Origin: Bdellovibrio sp. ZAP7 | GTDB taxonomy: Bacteria; Bdellovibrionota; Bdellovibrionia; Bdellovibrionales; Bdellovibrionaceae | DNA: 64,000 bases | Assembly: GCF_006874645.1 (NCBI RefSeq) | Contig: NZ_CP030082.1 | Location: 1,426,001 to 1,490,000 of the forward strand | Reading direction: 5' to 3' | Shown: positions 18,669 through 27,950 of the stretch, in pieces | How the letters are laid out: every line of letters begins with the position of its first letter | Numbering within the stretch: the first letter of the stretch is position 1 | The notes under the pieces: generated by a model | Told to the model about the DNA's origin: nothing | The model's database searches: none | The model's input: only the letters and a program-made list of their open reading frames with translations | Translations under genes and position numbers: made by a program

Positions 18669-19565
18669 ATGAGCTCGCGGCTTAAAATATTCTTTATTTA
18701 CTTTGTCTTGTTTTTTTCTTCCCCCTTATTCGCCGCGATGTGGGGCCCCACGATGGGGACTAATGGCAAGACATTAGCAAAACCTGTGGTCTGTTCGGCA
18801 CCCCAAGGCCAGGTTTGGGTCTTTGCAGTTCGAAGTAACAATTCACTTTATGATTCTGTCGTCTTTAGGTCGTTGTCTGATACGTCAGAAAATCCTTGGG
18901 CCTTTGTGACTCGTATACGTAAGGGGACGGCTCCTGCCGCCGCTTGTTGGAGTTCTTTTGATCTTCACGTGTTCTATTTGGAATTGGATGGCAGTGTTTG
19001 GCAGAAAAGTTGGGTGCCCTATCAGGGGTGGGGAGATTCCCACTCCGTGGCGGGATATCGAATCCAAAGCATCGCAACAGCGGTTCGTCCTGGAGGACAC
19101 ATCGACTTATTTGCAAGAGGCAATGACAATTCGTTGTGGTGGCGAGCTTACCATAGCGGGCACTGGGACGGTTGGAAGTCATTGGGAGGTTTGATGGATT
19201 CAGAACCCGCAGCCACAGGTCGAAATAATTCCTCAACAGTCGATGTGTTTTACCGCGGACTTAACAATGGATTGTGGCAGTTGACGAATCGGTCGGATCA
19301 CTGGGGAACCTGGCAGGGGCTGTTGGGGTCTTTCGATAGCGGTCCGGGGGCGTGTTCCTGGGGAAACAATCGTGTCGATCTCTTTTCCCGAACCTGGAAT
19401 AAGACCATCCAACATTCGTATTTCAATGGTGTGACTTGGTCAGCCTGGGAAACGCTGACACAGATGGTTTTTTCTGCACCGGCCGCAACGGCGATCGGCC
19501 CCGATCATATGTACTTATTTTTTAACGATGACCAGGGCGTGATTTTATACAAAGAGTATCGCTGA
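18669..19565 (+). CDS. Secreted PLL-like beta-propeller lectin
   Basis: This protein of about 298 residues has a signal peptide (SRLKIFFIYFVLFFSSPLFA) and at least six blade repeats of the Photorhabdus lectin PLL type. Examples are VWVFAVRSNNSLY, LHVFYLELDGSVWQKSW, IDLFARGNDNSLWWRAY, VDVFYRGLNNGLWQ and VDLFSRTWNKTIQ. The Trp-rich motif lies between blades, where PLL-type lectins bind fucose and related sugars. The start at 18669 follows AGGGGGG at 7 bp; an ATG at 18651 would swallow this site. It is convergent with pepT, with a 4-bp gap and no terminator. A role in binding host or prey glycans is inference. Confidence 0.82.
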   Translation: MSSRLKIFFIYFVLFFSSPLFAAMWGPTMGTNGKTLAKPVVCSAPQGQVWVFAVRSNNSLYDSVVFRSLSDTSENPWAFVTRIRKGTAPAAACWSSFDLHVFYLELDGSVWQKSWVPYQGWGDSHSVAGYRIQSIATAVRPGGHIDLFARGNDNSLWWRAYHSGHWDGWKSLGGLMDSEPAATGRNNSSTVDVFYRGLNNGLWQLTNRSDHWGTWQGLLGSFDSGPGACSWGNNRVDLFSRTWNKTIQHSYFNGVTWSAWETLTQMVFSAPAATAIGPDHMYLFFNDDQGVILYKEYR

Positions 19566-19569
19566 GGCT

Positions 19570-20802
19570 TTAAGTGGATTTTGCAGCAAGTAAGCAAATC
19601 TGTTCTGTCAGTTCGTAAGATTTTACGAAGGAAGTGATCGGCAAAAATTCATATTTGGAATGGAAATTTAGAGCGCCAGTGAAATAATTGGGTGTCAAAA
19701 TTCCTTTCGCTGAAAGAGCCGCACCGTCAGTCCCGCCACGCATCGGAATGACTTTCGGCTCGACGCCGATTTTTTTCAGCCCCGCAAAAATCAAATCAAT
19801 GGCGCGTCGGTCTTTGCCAATGGCACTGCTGATGTTGCTATAAGTGTCGGTGATCTTCAAAGAAACCTTTGCTGTCGGATATTTGGCAGTGATCACTTGG
19901 GCTGCGATTTCGATTTTCTTTTTTCGCTCAGCAAAGCTTGACAGGTCAAAATCACGAATCGACGCTGTAAGCTTCGCTTCTTGTTGAGTCGCCGTCATGC
20001 CGTTAAACCAGATATAGCCTTCGCGACCGGCCGTATTTTCCGGAGTTTCTGCGCGATCAAATTCACCTATGAAATCTTGTGCCATCAAAATGGGATTTAC
20101 CAACACGCCTTTGGCAGACATGGGGTGAGCCGTTACTCCGGTGAAAGTCACATCCGCGGTTGCGGCATTAAAGTTTTCATAAACGACTTCGCCCAGCTCG
20201 CAACAGTCAATCGTGTAACCAAAATCCACATCAAAGCGCGCAAGATCCAAAGCTTTTGCTCCTAAAAGACCAATTTCTTCGTCAGGAACAAAAGCCACCA
20301 CGATATCACCATATTCTTGATCGTCGCGAAGATTTGCGAGCAACGTCATAACAACTGTGACGGCGGATTTATTGTCAGCTCCCAAAACACTGGTGCCGTC
20401 GCTAAAGATGATATCTTGCCCTTTGTAAGGTAATATTTCCGGATGTTCTGAGACGCGCAGCCAGATATTTTCTTTTTTATTTAGACATACGTCTTCACCC
20501 GTAAAAGTAAGAATTTGCGGATGGATGTGCGGACTCAGTCCCACGTCGACCGTGTCGATATGGGTGATAAAACCAATACGTGGTCCACCTTTTTTTGTCC
20601 CCGGTTTTACCGCGGTCACAGTGGCATGTTGGTCGATCTGAACATTTTGAAGGCCCAAAGCTTTTAATTCTGCAGCTAACAACTCCGCCAGTTTTTGTTG
20701 CCCCGGTGTGCTCGGTAGGGCAGAGACTTCGTCATTGCTTTGAGAGCTTACCGCCAAGTATTTAAAGAAACGTTCTATCAGTTGTTTTTCAATTGCCTTC
20801 AT
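19570..20802 (-). CDS. pepT: Peptidase T (tripeptidase), M20 family
   Basis: This cytoplasmic aminotripeptidase of about 410 residues matches PepT length. The zinc ligands and catalytic residues are seen in FITHIDTVD (His, Asp), GADNKSAVTV, PDEEIGLLGAKAL (catalytic Glu), DCCELGEVVYENFNA and NYFTGALNFHSKYEF, with MRGGTDGAALSAKG near the end. I start at the ATG at 20802 (MKAIEKQLIERFFKYL), where family homology begins; the 29 residues upstream look like read-through. It would finish the breakdown of peptides released by exported proteases. Confidence 0.92.
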   Translation of the reverse strand: MKAIEKQLIERFFKYLAVSSQSNDEVSALPSTPGQQKLAELLAAELKALGLQNVQIDQHATVTAVKPGTKKGGPRIGFITHIDTVDVGLSPHIHPQILTFTGEDVCLNKKENIWLRVSEHPEILPYKGQDIIFSDGTSVLGADNKSAVTVVMTLLANLRDDQEYGDIVVAFVPDEEIGLLGAKALDLARFDVDFGYTIDCCELGEVVYENFNAATADVTFTGVTAHPMSAKGVLVNPILMAQDFIGEFDRAETPENTAGREGYIWFNGMTATQQEAKLTASIRDFDLSSFAERKKKIEIAAQVITAKYPTAKVSLKITDTYSNISSAIGKDRRAIDLIFAGLKKIGVEPKVIPMRGGTDGAALSAKGILTPNYFTGALNFHSKYEFLPITSFVKSYELTEQICLLAAKST

Positions 20803-20961
20803 AGCGTGAGCATACCTGAAAGGAATTGATCTGCGAATAAACTGGGTTAACGCAGGGCGTGTCTTGGGCCTGTCTTGGGCCTTGAGCATCTTTTCGTTGC
20901 GCTTACTGCGCCATTTCTGGGTTTTATTGACAAGGGTTGGTCAAAGAATTAACCCCTGCGG

Positions 20962-21405
20962 ATGCATAAAATACTACTTAATCTGTTTATCCTTTCTCTT
21001 TCGATTCCGGCATCTGCCTGTCCTGAATTAGCGGGCAATTTTGACTGCGTTTCTGACTCGGGCCCGGTGAACTCATTCATCATCAGCAAGGGAGTTGAGG
21101 CGAATCAGGTCATCTATCAAATCAACGGAACTAAACTTGTCGCAAACGGCGTTCCAGAAACTCGTTCCAAAGGCGATGGATTCCCGACGACTTATACAAC
21201 AAGCTGCGAAGGTGAAAGTTTGCGCGCCAGAATGCAGACTCATGTGTCTTCTGCGATCTGTCCTTCTTTGCCATTGGATGTGGATTCCATCACGTTGTTC
21301 ACAAAGTCTGGTAACGATATCGTAATGGACGATCAGACGATTTTGAATTGTCCTGATAAAGCTCCAATGAATATTCGTCACAAATACATTTGCAAAAAGA
21401 AATAA
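20962..21405 (+). CDS. Small secreted Cys-containing protein, subtilase operon partner
   Basis: This 147-residue protein has a signal peptide (ILLNLFILSLSIPASA). The mature protein begins CPELAGNFDCVSD and contains several more Cys (TTSCEG, AICPSL, ILNCPDK, KYICKKK). The layout after the signal, a Cys-Pro-x-Leu start then a short beta-rich domain with paired Cys, resembles the secreted protein at 59554-60018. It lies 10 bp upstream of the subtilase gene, so the two are cotranscribed. A chaperone, inhibitor or substrate role for the protease is possible but unproven. Confidence 0.75.
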   Translation: MHKILLNLFILSLSIPASACPELAGNFDCVSDSGPVNSFIISKGVEANQVIYQINGTKLVANGVPETRSKGDGFPTTYTTSCEGESLRARMQTHVSSAICPSLPLDVDSITLFTKSGNDIVMDDQTILNCPDKAPMNIRHKYICKKK

Positions 21406-21414
21406 GGTATTGAA

Positions 21415-23025
21415 ATGAAACTTCAAAGATTTTCGACTCTGATGGCAGTTTGTACTTTGTCTTTGTTTGCCACTTCGGCAAATGCCGCAAAGTTTTTGAT
21501 TTCTTTTAAAGATCAAAACCAGGCGCAAGCTTTTAAAGCTCTGGTGCAAGATCACCAGGCAGACGGTGTTCGCATAGCGGATGATTTGGCAGAACTAAAA
21601 GTCATGATCATCGAAGCTGCTAGCCAGGGACAGATTTTGAGACTTGTTGATGCCAAAGATTTGAACTTTATCGAAAAGCAAAAAACCTATGCCGCTCCTC
21701 GTGCGCAGGTTATGCCGACATTAACTTCAAATTTGCCGCGCATGACTTTGTTCGGCGCCCAGCTGCCGGTCTCTCAAGGTCTTAAAATGATCAGTGTGCC
21801 ACAGGCCTGGACGATGACTAAAGGGGCCGGTGCTCGCGTAATGGTGATCGACTCTGGTATCGATAAAGGTCATCCAGTTTTTGCGGGTCGTATCGAAAAG
21901 GTACAAAACTTTACTGAAGATGGCGGTCCCCAGGACGTGACGGATACAGAAGGTCATGGAACACACGTCGCCGGCATTATCGCGGCTCAGGCTGCGTTGG
22001 AAGAAGTGGGTGTTGCACCCGAAGCCAAGCTTTTGATCGCCAAGGTGTGCAGTTCTAAGGGCTGTAATAATGATGCTGTTGCGAAAGCCTTGCTATGGGC
22101 TTTGCGTGAAAAAGTCGACGTCGTAAACATGTCACTGGGCGGTGGCGGGAGCGTCCCAGAACAATTCATGATCAAGCAATTGGACGGGGAGCAAATCCCC
22201 GTGGTAGCAGCGATGGGTAACAACGGGATGGAAGCGACACCAATGCCAGCAGGATACATTTCTGTAACTGCAGTGGGTGCCGTGGATTTCAATGGCAAAC
22301 GCGCAGCCTTTTCTAACTGGAGTCCTGCATTGGATTTGATGGCTCCGGGGGTAAGCATCCGTTCCTCTGTTCCTCGTGGCACAGGTCGTATTGCCGTTGC
22401 CAGCTTTCAAAATGCAGCGGGGGAGTTTAAGGTTCTGCCAGCGGTGACTTATGCAAATGTCCCGGTGAAGTCTTTGAATGAATCTGCAGTGTTCGGCGAA
22501 TTCGGTACAGTTGATGACCTTGCGAACTTGGCAGTAAGTGGAAAAATTCTGGTTGTTAAGCGAGGCAATTTGCCACTGCTTGAAAAGATCAAGAATGCTC
22601 AGACAGCGGGTGCCGCTGCTTTGGTTATTTGCAATAACGACGGCGCCTTGGTGAGTGGTTCATTGAGCGAAGACCCTAACGACATCAAAATCCCAGTGAT
22701 CATGGCGGAAACAACTTCCGGAGAGGATTTGATTCTTAACCTGCTTAAGACAGAAACCTTGGTTGTTCGTATGGAAATCCAAGGTGCTGACTATGCAGAG
22801 TTCAGCGGAACTTCGATGTCATCTCCTTACGTTGCAGGCGTGGTGGCTTTGATGAGATCTGTGGTACCGGGAATCACTGCGTGGAAGATTCGTGAAATCA
22901 TGAACGGATCAGCAACTCCGATTAAGACTGAGATTGCAAATCAAACGGGTAAAGGCCTGGTGAATGCCAAAGCCTCGGTTGACGGAGCTTATGCCGTTCG
23001 TAAGAAATATAAGAAGATCAAATAA
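21415..23025 (+). CDS. Secreted subtilisin-like serine protease (S8) with PA insert
   Basis: This 536-residue protein has a signal peptide (STLMAVCTLSLFATSANA), an inhibitor-I9-like propeptide (about 24-85) and an S8 catalytic domain. The triad is Asp146 (MVIDSGID), His181 (EGHGTHVAG) and Ser467 (GTSMSSPYVAG), with the oxyanion Asn in AAMGNNGME. Residues about 320-445 form a PA-type insert (ILVVKRGNLPLLEKIKNAQ, AALVICNN) between the Asn and Ser motifs, which in other subtilases shapes substrate access. It should be exported and self-processed. It is cotranscribed with the small Cys protein upstream; a strong terminator follows. Confidence 0.95.
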   Translation: MKLQRFSTLMAVCTLSLFATSANAAKFLISFKDQNQAQAFKALVQDHQADGVRIADDLAELKVMIIEAASQGQILRLVDAKDLNFIEKQKTYAAPRAQVMPTLTSNLPRMTLFGAQLPVSQGLKMISVPQAWTMTKGAGARVMVIDSGIDKGHPVFAGRIEKVQNFTEDGGPQDVTDTEGHGTHVAGIIAAQAALEEVGVAPEAKLLIAKVCSSKGCNNDAVAKALLWALREKVDVVNMSLGGGGSVPEQFMIKQLDGEQIPVVAAMGNNGMEATPMPAGYISVTAVGAVDFNGKRAAFSNWSPALDLMAPGVSIRSSVPRGTGRIAVASFQNAAGEFKVLPAVTYANVPVKSLNESAVFGEFGTVDDLANLAVSGKILVVKRGNLPLLEKIKNAQTAGAAALVICNNDGALVSGSLSEDPNDIKIPVIMAETTSGEDLILNLLKTETLVVRMEIQGADYAEFSGTSMSSPYVAGVVALMRSVVPGITAWKIREIMNGSATPIKTEIANQTGKGLVNAKASVDGAYAVRKKYKKIK

Positions 23026-23027
23026 TG

Positions 23028-23061
23028 AAAAAGCCACTGAGAAGTCAGTGGCTTTTTTTTT
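23028..23061 (+). terminator. Intrinsic terminator
   Basis: GCCACTGA (23033-23040) pairs with TCAGTGGC (23045-23052) around GAAG, followed by nine T. A5 before the stem could let it work for the convergent TPR gene too. Confidence 0.92.
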
Positions 23062-23084
23062 AACCCTGTATTTGCTGTCTATGA

Positions 23085-24824
23085 TTAAGAAGGATTTTGA
23101 ATTTTGCTGCGAATTTTGCTCGCGCGAATTTCATCCTTGGTTAAGCCGGCTGCTTTTTTATAAAGCTGCTGTGCTTTTTCGGCTTGCGATTGCATCGAGT
23201 AAGCATCTGCCAAATGCTCGGCAATGATGCTGGCAGATGGTTGATATTCGTAGGCCTTCTCCAGAACTTTTACCGCTTCCGAGAACTTTTTTTGTTTAAA
23301 CAAAACCCAGCCAAAAGTATCTAGCACATAACCGTCCTTCGGGGATAACTCCGATGCACGGCGAGCCATTTCTTCCGCTTCAGGCAGTTGTTGATTCATC
23401 TCTGCCAGGGAAAATGCCAGGTAGCTGAGGCTTTGAACGTGAAATGGCTCCTGCGCCAAAACTTTTTTCAGCTGGGTGATCATGGGTTGTTTTTTGCCCA
23501 TACGGTCCAGCATGATCGCCTGTTGAAAGCGCATTTCTGTGTTGTCTGTGTATTTTGTAAGACCTTTTTCAAGAACGTCAGCAGCCGTTGCATAGTCTTT
23601 CTTAGCTTCCAGCAGGGAAGCGTGCATGATGTAAACTTGCGGGTCTGAATTTTCATTCAGAACTTTAGAAGTCAAAGTCAGTGCGTGGTTGATTTTTCCT
23701 TGGCCTTTTAGAAGGTAGGCCGCATGGACCATTGCTTCACCATAGTGCTCGCTTTTTGCCGGGATTTGCAGGTAATTTTGGATGGCGTTTTTCGCGTCAC
23801 CGGATTCTTCGTTGACCGCTGCCAGATAATAGCGCGCCGAATCCTCGGTTGGGAATTTAGTCACAAGGTCATTTAGTTTTTCAGTGGCCAAAGAAAGTTT
23901 TTTGTTTTTGATCAAAATAAGAGCCATCTTAAGCTCAGCATCGAAAGTGCTTTCAGCGTTGCTAGAGATATAATCCAGCTGACCATAGGCTTTGTTCAAA
24001 TCGCCATCGTCGATGTAAATTTGCGCGATCATTTCAGACACTTTGGTGCTGAAACGTTGATTCTTTTGGAAGTCTTCGCATACCGCAAGGGCTTTTTTGG
24101 TGTTGTTTTGTTGCAAGTAAAGGTTTGCCAGGGAAACCAAAGCGTCTTCGAAGTCAGGTTTAACTTTTAAAGCTTTTTTAAATGCAGTCTCTGCCGCAAG
24201 TTCATACTTTGGAGCTTTTTGATCAATACGCATCAATCCCACATAGTAGTGAACCAAGTAGGGGATGTCGAACTTTGGATTTTTCAAAAGTGTGTCGAAG
24301 TACTGCTCGGCCTTTTTAAAGTCTTTTTGAATGGCGTACAAGGAGCCTACGTTGATAGCTGCATCACTGTTATTAGGTTGCAGGCGAAGGACCGCGTTGT
24401 ATTGAGCAATCGCTTTATCGTAAGACTTTTCAGATGAATATAAATCACCTAACACAAAATGCGCTTCCACGCTTTTTGGGTCTTTCTCGATGGCTTTTTC
24501 CGCGTTAAGGATCGCCTCTTTAGTTTTCTTTAATTTTTTGTATTCTGCAGACAAACGCATATACACAGTCGCTGCATTGGGATCAAGCTTTGCCACTTTT
24601 TCAAAGTGCTCAATCGCGCGCGCAGGTTTTCCTTCGCGGCTAAAGACATCGCCTTTGATAAAATGAAAGTCAGCGTCTGCACGCATATTCAATGGATCAG
24701 AGGGGGCGGAGGGAACGACGATGCCTTGCAATTGCTCAGGATTTGTTTTTTCTTTTGTTGCCTGACTTGCGCAGGCTGAAAGGGCTAGCAAAAGGCCAAT
24801 ACTTGTCGTTGTCTTTAGAAGCAT
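23085..24824 (-). CDS. TPR-repeat lipoprotein
   Basis: This lipoprotein of about 579 residues has a signal ending in the lipobox ALSAC (Cys18). About a dozen tetratricopeptide repeats cover residues 50-570; clear examples are AIEHFEKVAKLDPNAATVY, AIAQYNAVLRLQPNNSDA and AVKVLEKAYEYQPSASIIA. It would be a membrane-attached scaffold in the periplasm. Such proteins often help assemble outer-membrane or polysaccharide machines, but no partner is adjacent. AAGGAGA precedes the chosen ATG at 24824, and the 14 codons upstream lack the lipoprotein signal. Confidence 0.9.
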   Translation of the reverse strand: MLLKTTTSIGLLLALSACASQATKEKTNPEQLQGIVVPSAPSDPLNMRADADFHFIKGDVFSREGKPARAIEHFEKVAKLDPNAATVYMRLSAEYKKLKKTKEAILNAEKAIEKDPKSVEAHFVLGDLYSSEKSYDKAIAQYNAVLRLQPNNSDAAINVGSLYAIQKDFKKAEQYFDTLLKNPKFDIPYLVHYYVGLMRIDQKAPKYELAAETAFKKALKVKPDFEDALVSLANLYLQQNNTKKALAVCEDFQKNQRFSTKVSEMIAQIYIDDGDLNKAYGQLDYISSNAESTFDAELKMALILIKNKKLSLATEKLNDLVTKFPTEDSARYYLAAVNEESGDAKNAIQNYLQIPAKSEHYGEAMVHAAYLLKGQGKINHALTLTSKVLNENSDPQVYIMHASLLEAKKDYATAADVLEKGLTKYTDNTEMRFQQAIMLDRMGKKQPMITQLKKVLAQEPFHVQSLSYLAFSLAEMNQQLPEAEEMARRASELSPKDGYVLDTFGWVLFKQKKFSEAVKVLEKAYEYQPSASIIAEHLADAYSMQSQAEKAQQLYKKAAGLTKDEIRASKIRSKIQNPS

Positions 24825-25045
24825 CGAGTTCTCCTTGTCAGTCTGCATTGTAGAGAACTTTGCCAAGTTTTAATAAAATAGTTGGCAAATGCCGAAAGGA
24901 CTCGTCCTTCATCTAAATTACTTCAGGTCTTAGATGGGGTTGAAAAGCTTTGCTGTAATGTGTTTGGGAGATTTGTTCAGATTTACTTCTACAAAGCTGA
25001 GAATACTTTGTTTGCAATTTCATAGCCTGGAGAGATTCTAAATAC

Positions 25046-25999
25046 ATGAGCAAGTGGCACGTTCGCGTATGGATTTATTTTCTCTGCGTCTTTTGCGCGC
25101 GCGGGACGGCGCAAGCTGCTTTTCAGCTACGAGACGTCGACGTGCAAAAAATGGCGAACTCCGTTGTCGCCCTGATGTCTTACTCGGCAATTCCTGATCT
25201 TGCTTCCAGTTCACTGTCGATTAATAACGCGCAAACTGGAAACCCGTCGATTGCGATGACTCAATTTGGTGGGGGATTCACGATCAGCAAATCTACACCT
25301 CTCTATCTTGAAGGGGCTGCAGCTTACAGCCGCTATGATCCCAAATTTATTGCCAGTGACGGAGCTCAAGAAAGATCGGTGCCTTTAAAGTGGAATTCAG
25401 GGACAGTGCAAGGTGGAGCGGGGTGGGACTTTGAAATCTATCGTCGCTGGGTGATCCGACCTATCTTCAATTTCTCATTCAGCATGCTCTTTAGTGATAC
25501 TGAAATCGGTGCAGCTCTTATCGCGGACTACAAGGATTTGGAAAATATTGATTTCTTGGATAATGGCAATGTCAGCATCGGTGGATTGGGCGGTGCCTTG
25601 ATGTTGGCCTATGAGTTTCATGATGACGTGATCGGAACAGACGTGGACTTGCAGTTGCGCTATTCGTACATACATTTGCAAAGCATGGGTGGCAGTCGTT
25701 CCATTAGTGGCTATTCGGATTCAAGCACCGCGAATCTGTATTACCGATTTCGTGCACCGATGGGGGATTTGCGAGCGTTAGGGGAGCCGTTTCGTTACGT
25801 GCTGGAGGGGTCGGCCTCTCAATACTTTGGAGATCAGGTTGGTGTTTTGGGATTTCATTATCTGGCGACAGCAGGCTTAGGGATTGAATTGGACTCGTCG
25901 GACTATAACGTATGGGTAACACGCACCCGTCTTGTGGGACGCTACATGTTTGGGGATAACGTGAGTGGTTATTCTGTGGGTCTGGCTTGTTCCTTCTAA
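25046..25999 (+). CDS. Predicted outer-membrane beta-barrel protein
   Basis: This 317-residue protein has a signal peptide ending near RGTAQA. It shows alternating aromatic/hydrophobic strands (LYLEGAAAYSRY, LQLRYSYIHLQS, RFRAPMGDLRALG, TRTRLVGRYMFG) and a last strand ending in Phe (YSVGLACSF), the classic outer-membrane insertion signal. No plug or enzymatic domain is visible. Size and strand content suggest a barrel of 12-14 strands, but the family is not recognised. It stands alone, divergent from the TPR gene and convergent with the HD-GYP-like gene 25 bp away. Confidence 0.7.
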   Translation: MSKWHVRVWIYFLCVFCARGTAQAAFQLRDVDVQKMANSVVALMSYSAIPDLASSSLSINNAQTGNPSIAMTQFGGGFTISKSTPLYLEGAAAYSRYDPKFIASDGAQERSVPLKWNSGTVQGGAGWDFEIYRRWVIRPIFNFSFSMLFSDTEIGAALIADYKDLENIDFLDNGNVSIGGLGGALMLAYEFHDDVIGTDVDLQLRYSYIHLQSMGGSRSISGYSDSSTANLYYRFRAPMGDLRALGEPFRYVLEGSASQYFGDQVGVLGFHYLATAGLGIELDSSDYNVWVTRTRLVGRYMFGDNVSGYSVGLACSF

Positions 26000-26024
26000 T
26001 GTTTCGTTGCGGGATCTCCGTCTG

Positions 26025-27404
26025 TCAGGGCCAATGGGTTTCTGGTTTTAGATGAATCTCTTTTAAAACGGGACCTGTCTTCATGGTAAATCCAATGGAG
26101 TAATTTCCTTTATCCGAAGTCGCGATATTGACCAGATCTTCGATGATGCTTTTAATGTTAGGTCGTGTTTCGCCAATGCGCACCTGGGTTTTGCCATCAA
26201 GCTCCCAACAAAATCTAATCAGCATGGCTTCTTCCAAAATTTTGTCGGGGTTGATTCTGTGAGGGAATCCTTTTTGATCCATGCGTTCGTGGCTTTGCAG
26301 AATCATCATTTTCATGGGCTCACTTAATGGAATTTTACGGGCCAGGCACTGATTCAAGCTATAGATGGGATGCTTTTGGTATTCCATAAGTTCTTCGCCG
26401 TGCATGGCTTCGATTTCATGGGCACGCAATTTTGCAGATGTTGAAGGGGAGAGTTCAAGATAGCCAATATCAGAAAGAAGGGCCGCGATCATTACTTCTA
26501 AGGCTGTTCCAATCTTAGCTTCCTGGCTTAGGACCGCTGCATAGGCGGCGATAGCAGGAGCACGCTCCAGGGACCCGAAGTCACCCACCGAGGAGCTGTT
26601 GATCACATCGAAAGGATTTTTGACTTCACCTAAGGACGTGAGAAGTGATTTAGCAAAACTCTCGCAAGTTCCATAGAGCTCTTTGCCTAAGGCAAACGAT
26701 GCTGCTGAACTTTGATCACTGATCATAAGAGCCAGAGCTAAAAAGGACTGACTCATCTGTAAAAATTGGAGACGGCAACGGCGCAGGGCACTTGCTTCAT
26801 CGTTTGTATTAAAGCTTCGACTGTATTCAACCCAGTTTTTTAAATCCTGCCGTCGTAAATAAAGCTCACCCATTTCGGAAAACTTTTTTAAGAAGGCGGA
26901 ATTAAGCTTGGTTTCGGGTTTGGCAACTTTTAGGAACTTCTTGTTTACGGGCATCATGTAAAATAATGGAAAAGCGGTTTCCGTATCTGGCATCAAATCA
27001 TAGACCTTGATGGGTATAAATGCGGAACGAATCACCTGAGTGGTTACGAACTCCAGTTTGCTGGTGGAATAGAATTCATTTTCCATAAGCACCAAAGAGG
27101 CACCAGATGTTTTTACGATGCGGGCGTCTTCGGGTTTAAGTTTAGAGTTCACAACCGCGATAATATAGCTATCAGCAGCCACCTGACAGGCGACCTGCAC
27201 CATTCCGGCAGCTTCATTGGGTTTTTCAATTTTTGCACAGTCTAATAGAATACAGGTGATGGATTTATAGGATTCGGTTTTTTCAAAGAAAGTGTCAGGA
27301 TCATCGAAGCTTTCAAATTCAAACGAGAAAATCTGCGCGAGCTCTGTGGCCCTTTTGGTGAATCTTGGATCTTGAGAGACCGCTGCTAAGTCGAGACTTC
27401 TCAT
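26025..27404 (-). CDS. Degenerate HD-GYP-like domain protein
   Basis: The protein has about 459 residues. The C-terminal half follows the HD-GYP pattern: ALLSDIGYLELS where active members have LLHDIGK, then HEIEAMHGEELMEYQKHP and a late SHERMDQKGFPH for HHE.DG.GYP. The His of the HD dyad is Ser and GYP is GFP, so c-di-GMP hydrolysis is doubtful; it may bind or regulate instead. The N-terminal half has an alpha/beta start (FEFESFDD, ITCILLDCAKIE) that could be a divergent receiver-like fold. GGAGG lies 7 bp before the chosen ATG at 27404. A zinc-ribbon gene lies 58 bp upstream on the same strand. Confidence 0.72.
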   Translation of the reverse strand: MRSLDLAAVSQDPRFTKRATELAQIFSFEFESFDDPDTFFEKTESYKSITCILLDCAKIEKPNEAAGMVQVACQVAADSYIIAVVNSKLKPEDARIVKTSGASLVLMENEFYSTSKLEFVTTQVIRSAFIPIKVYDLMPDTETAFPLFYMMPVNKKFLKVAKPETKLNSAFLKKFSEMGELYLRRQDLKNWVEYSRSFNTNDEASALRRCRLQFLQMSQSFLALALMISDQSSAASFALGKELYGTCESFAKSLLTSLGEVKNPFDVINSSSVGDFGSLERAPAIAAYAAVLSQEAKIGTALEVMIAALLSDIGYLELSPSTSAKLRAHEIEAMHGEELMEYQKHPIYSLNQCLARKIPLSEPMKMMILQSHERMDQKGFPHRINPDKILEEAMLIRFCWELDGKTQVRIGETRPNIKSIIEDLVNIATSDKGNYSIGFTMKTGPVLKEIHLKPETHWP

Positions 27405-27462
27405 GGTGAAGCCTCCCTCTGCTATAAGGGTCACTCCATCTTAAGGTCATTTCAATATGTCA

Positions 27463-27711
27463 TTAGAAAGTGTCGGTCTCGACTTCCCAGTCGGCTGTTA
27501 GTCCAACTACGGCGACTTCTTTCGCATAGGGATTAAGTTCAGAATCCTTCATGGCATTAGCAAAGTACTTTTGTGCCAGGCGCACGTGTTGGCTGTAATA
27601 AAGGGGTACGAGTTCTTTTCCGCAGGTCTCACAATCAATTAGCAACTCGTCTTCTTGTTTGTGAGTAGTGTCGCAATGTTGGCAACGACGATAGTGTGTT
27701 TTTTGGTTCAT
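27463..27711 (-). CDS. Small zinc-ribbon protein
   Basis: This 82-residue protein carries two CxxC pairs (RRCQHCDTT and IDCETCGKEL), a typical zinc ribbon, then a short helical tail (SQHVRLAQKYFANAMKDSE) and an acidic end. It has no signal peptide, so it is cytoplasmic. It could bind nucleic acid or act as an adaptor; nothing more specific can be said. AGGTAGG precedes the ATG. It may be cotranscribed with the HD-GYP-like gene downstream. Confidence 0.7.
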   Translation of the reverse strand: MNQKTHYRRCQHCDTTHKQEDELLIDCETCGKELVPLYYSQHVRLAQKYFANAMKDSELNPYAKEVAVVGLTADWEVETDTF

Positions 27712-27950
27712 GAACGTACCTACCTCTAAGTATGATACATCTATGATAATGCGAGCAAAGCTGACTCACAATTGACAGTCTCATTTAAAGCTAGCTAAAT
27801 CGCTCAAGATTTCTTAAGAAGTGAGTTACGAGAAACGCTTAGGTGATCATATTGGTGACCATCTCATATCTATTTTTAAATTTTCGTCGCGTATGCAGTG
27901 ATCCCGATACATTATCAATTTCTAATGAATCGGGACCATTGAAGATTGTT

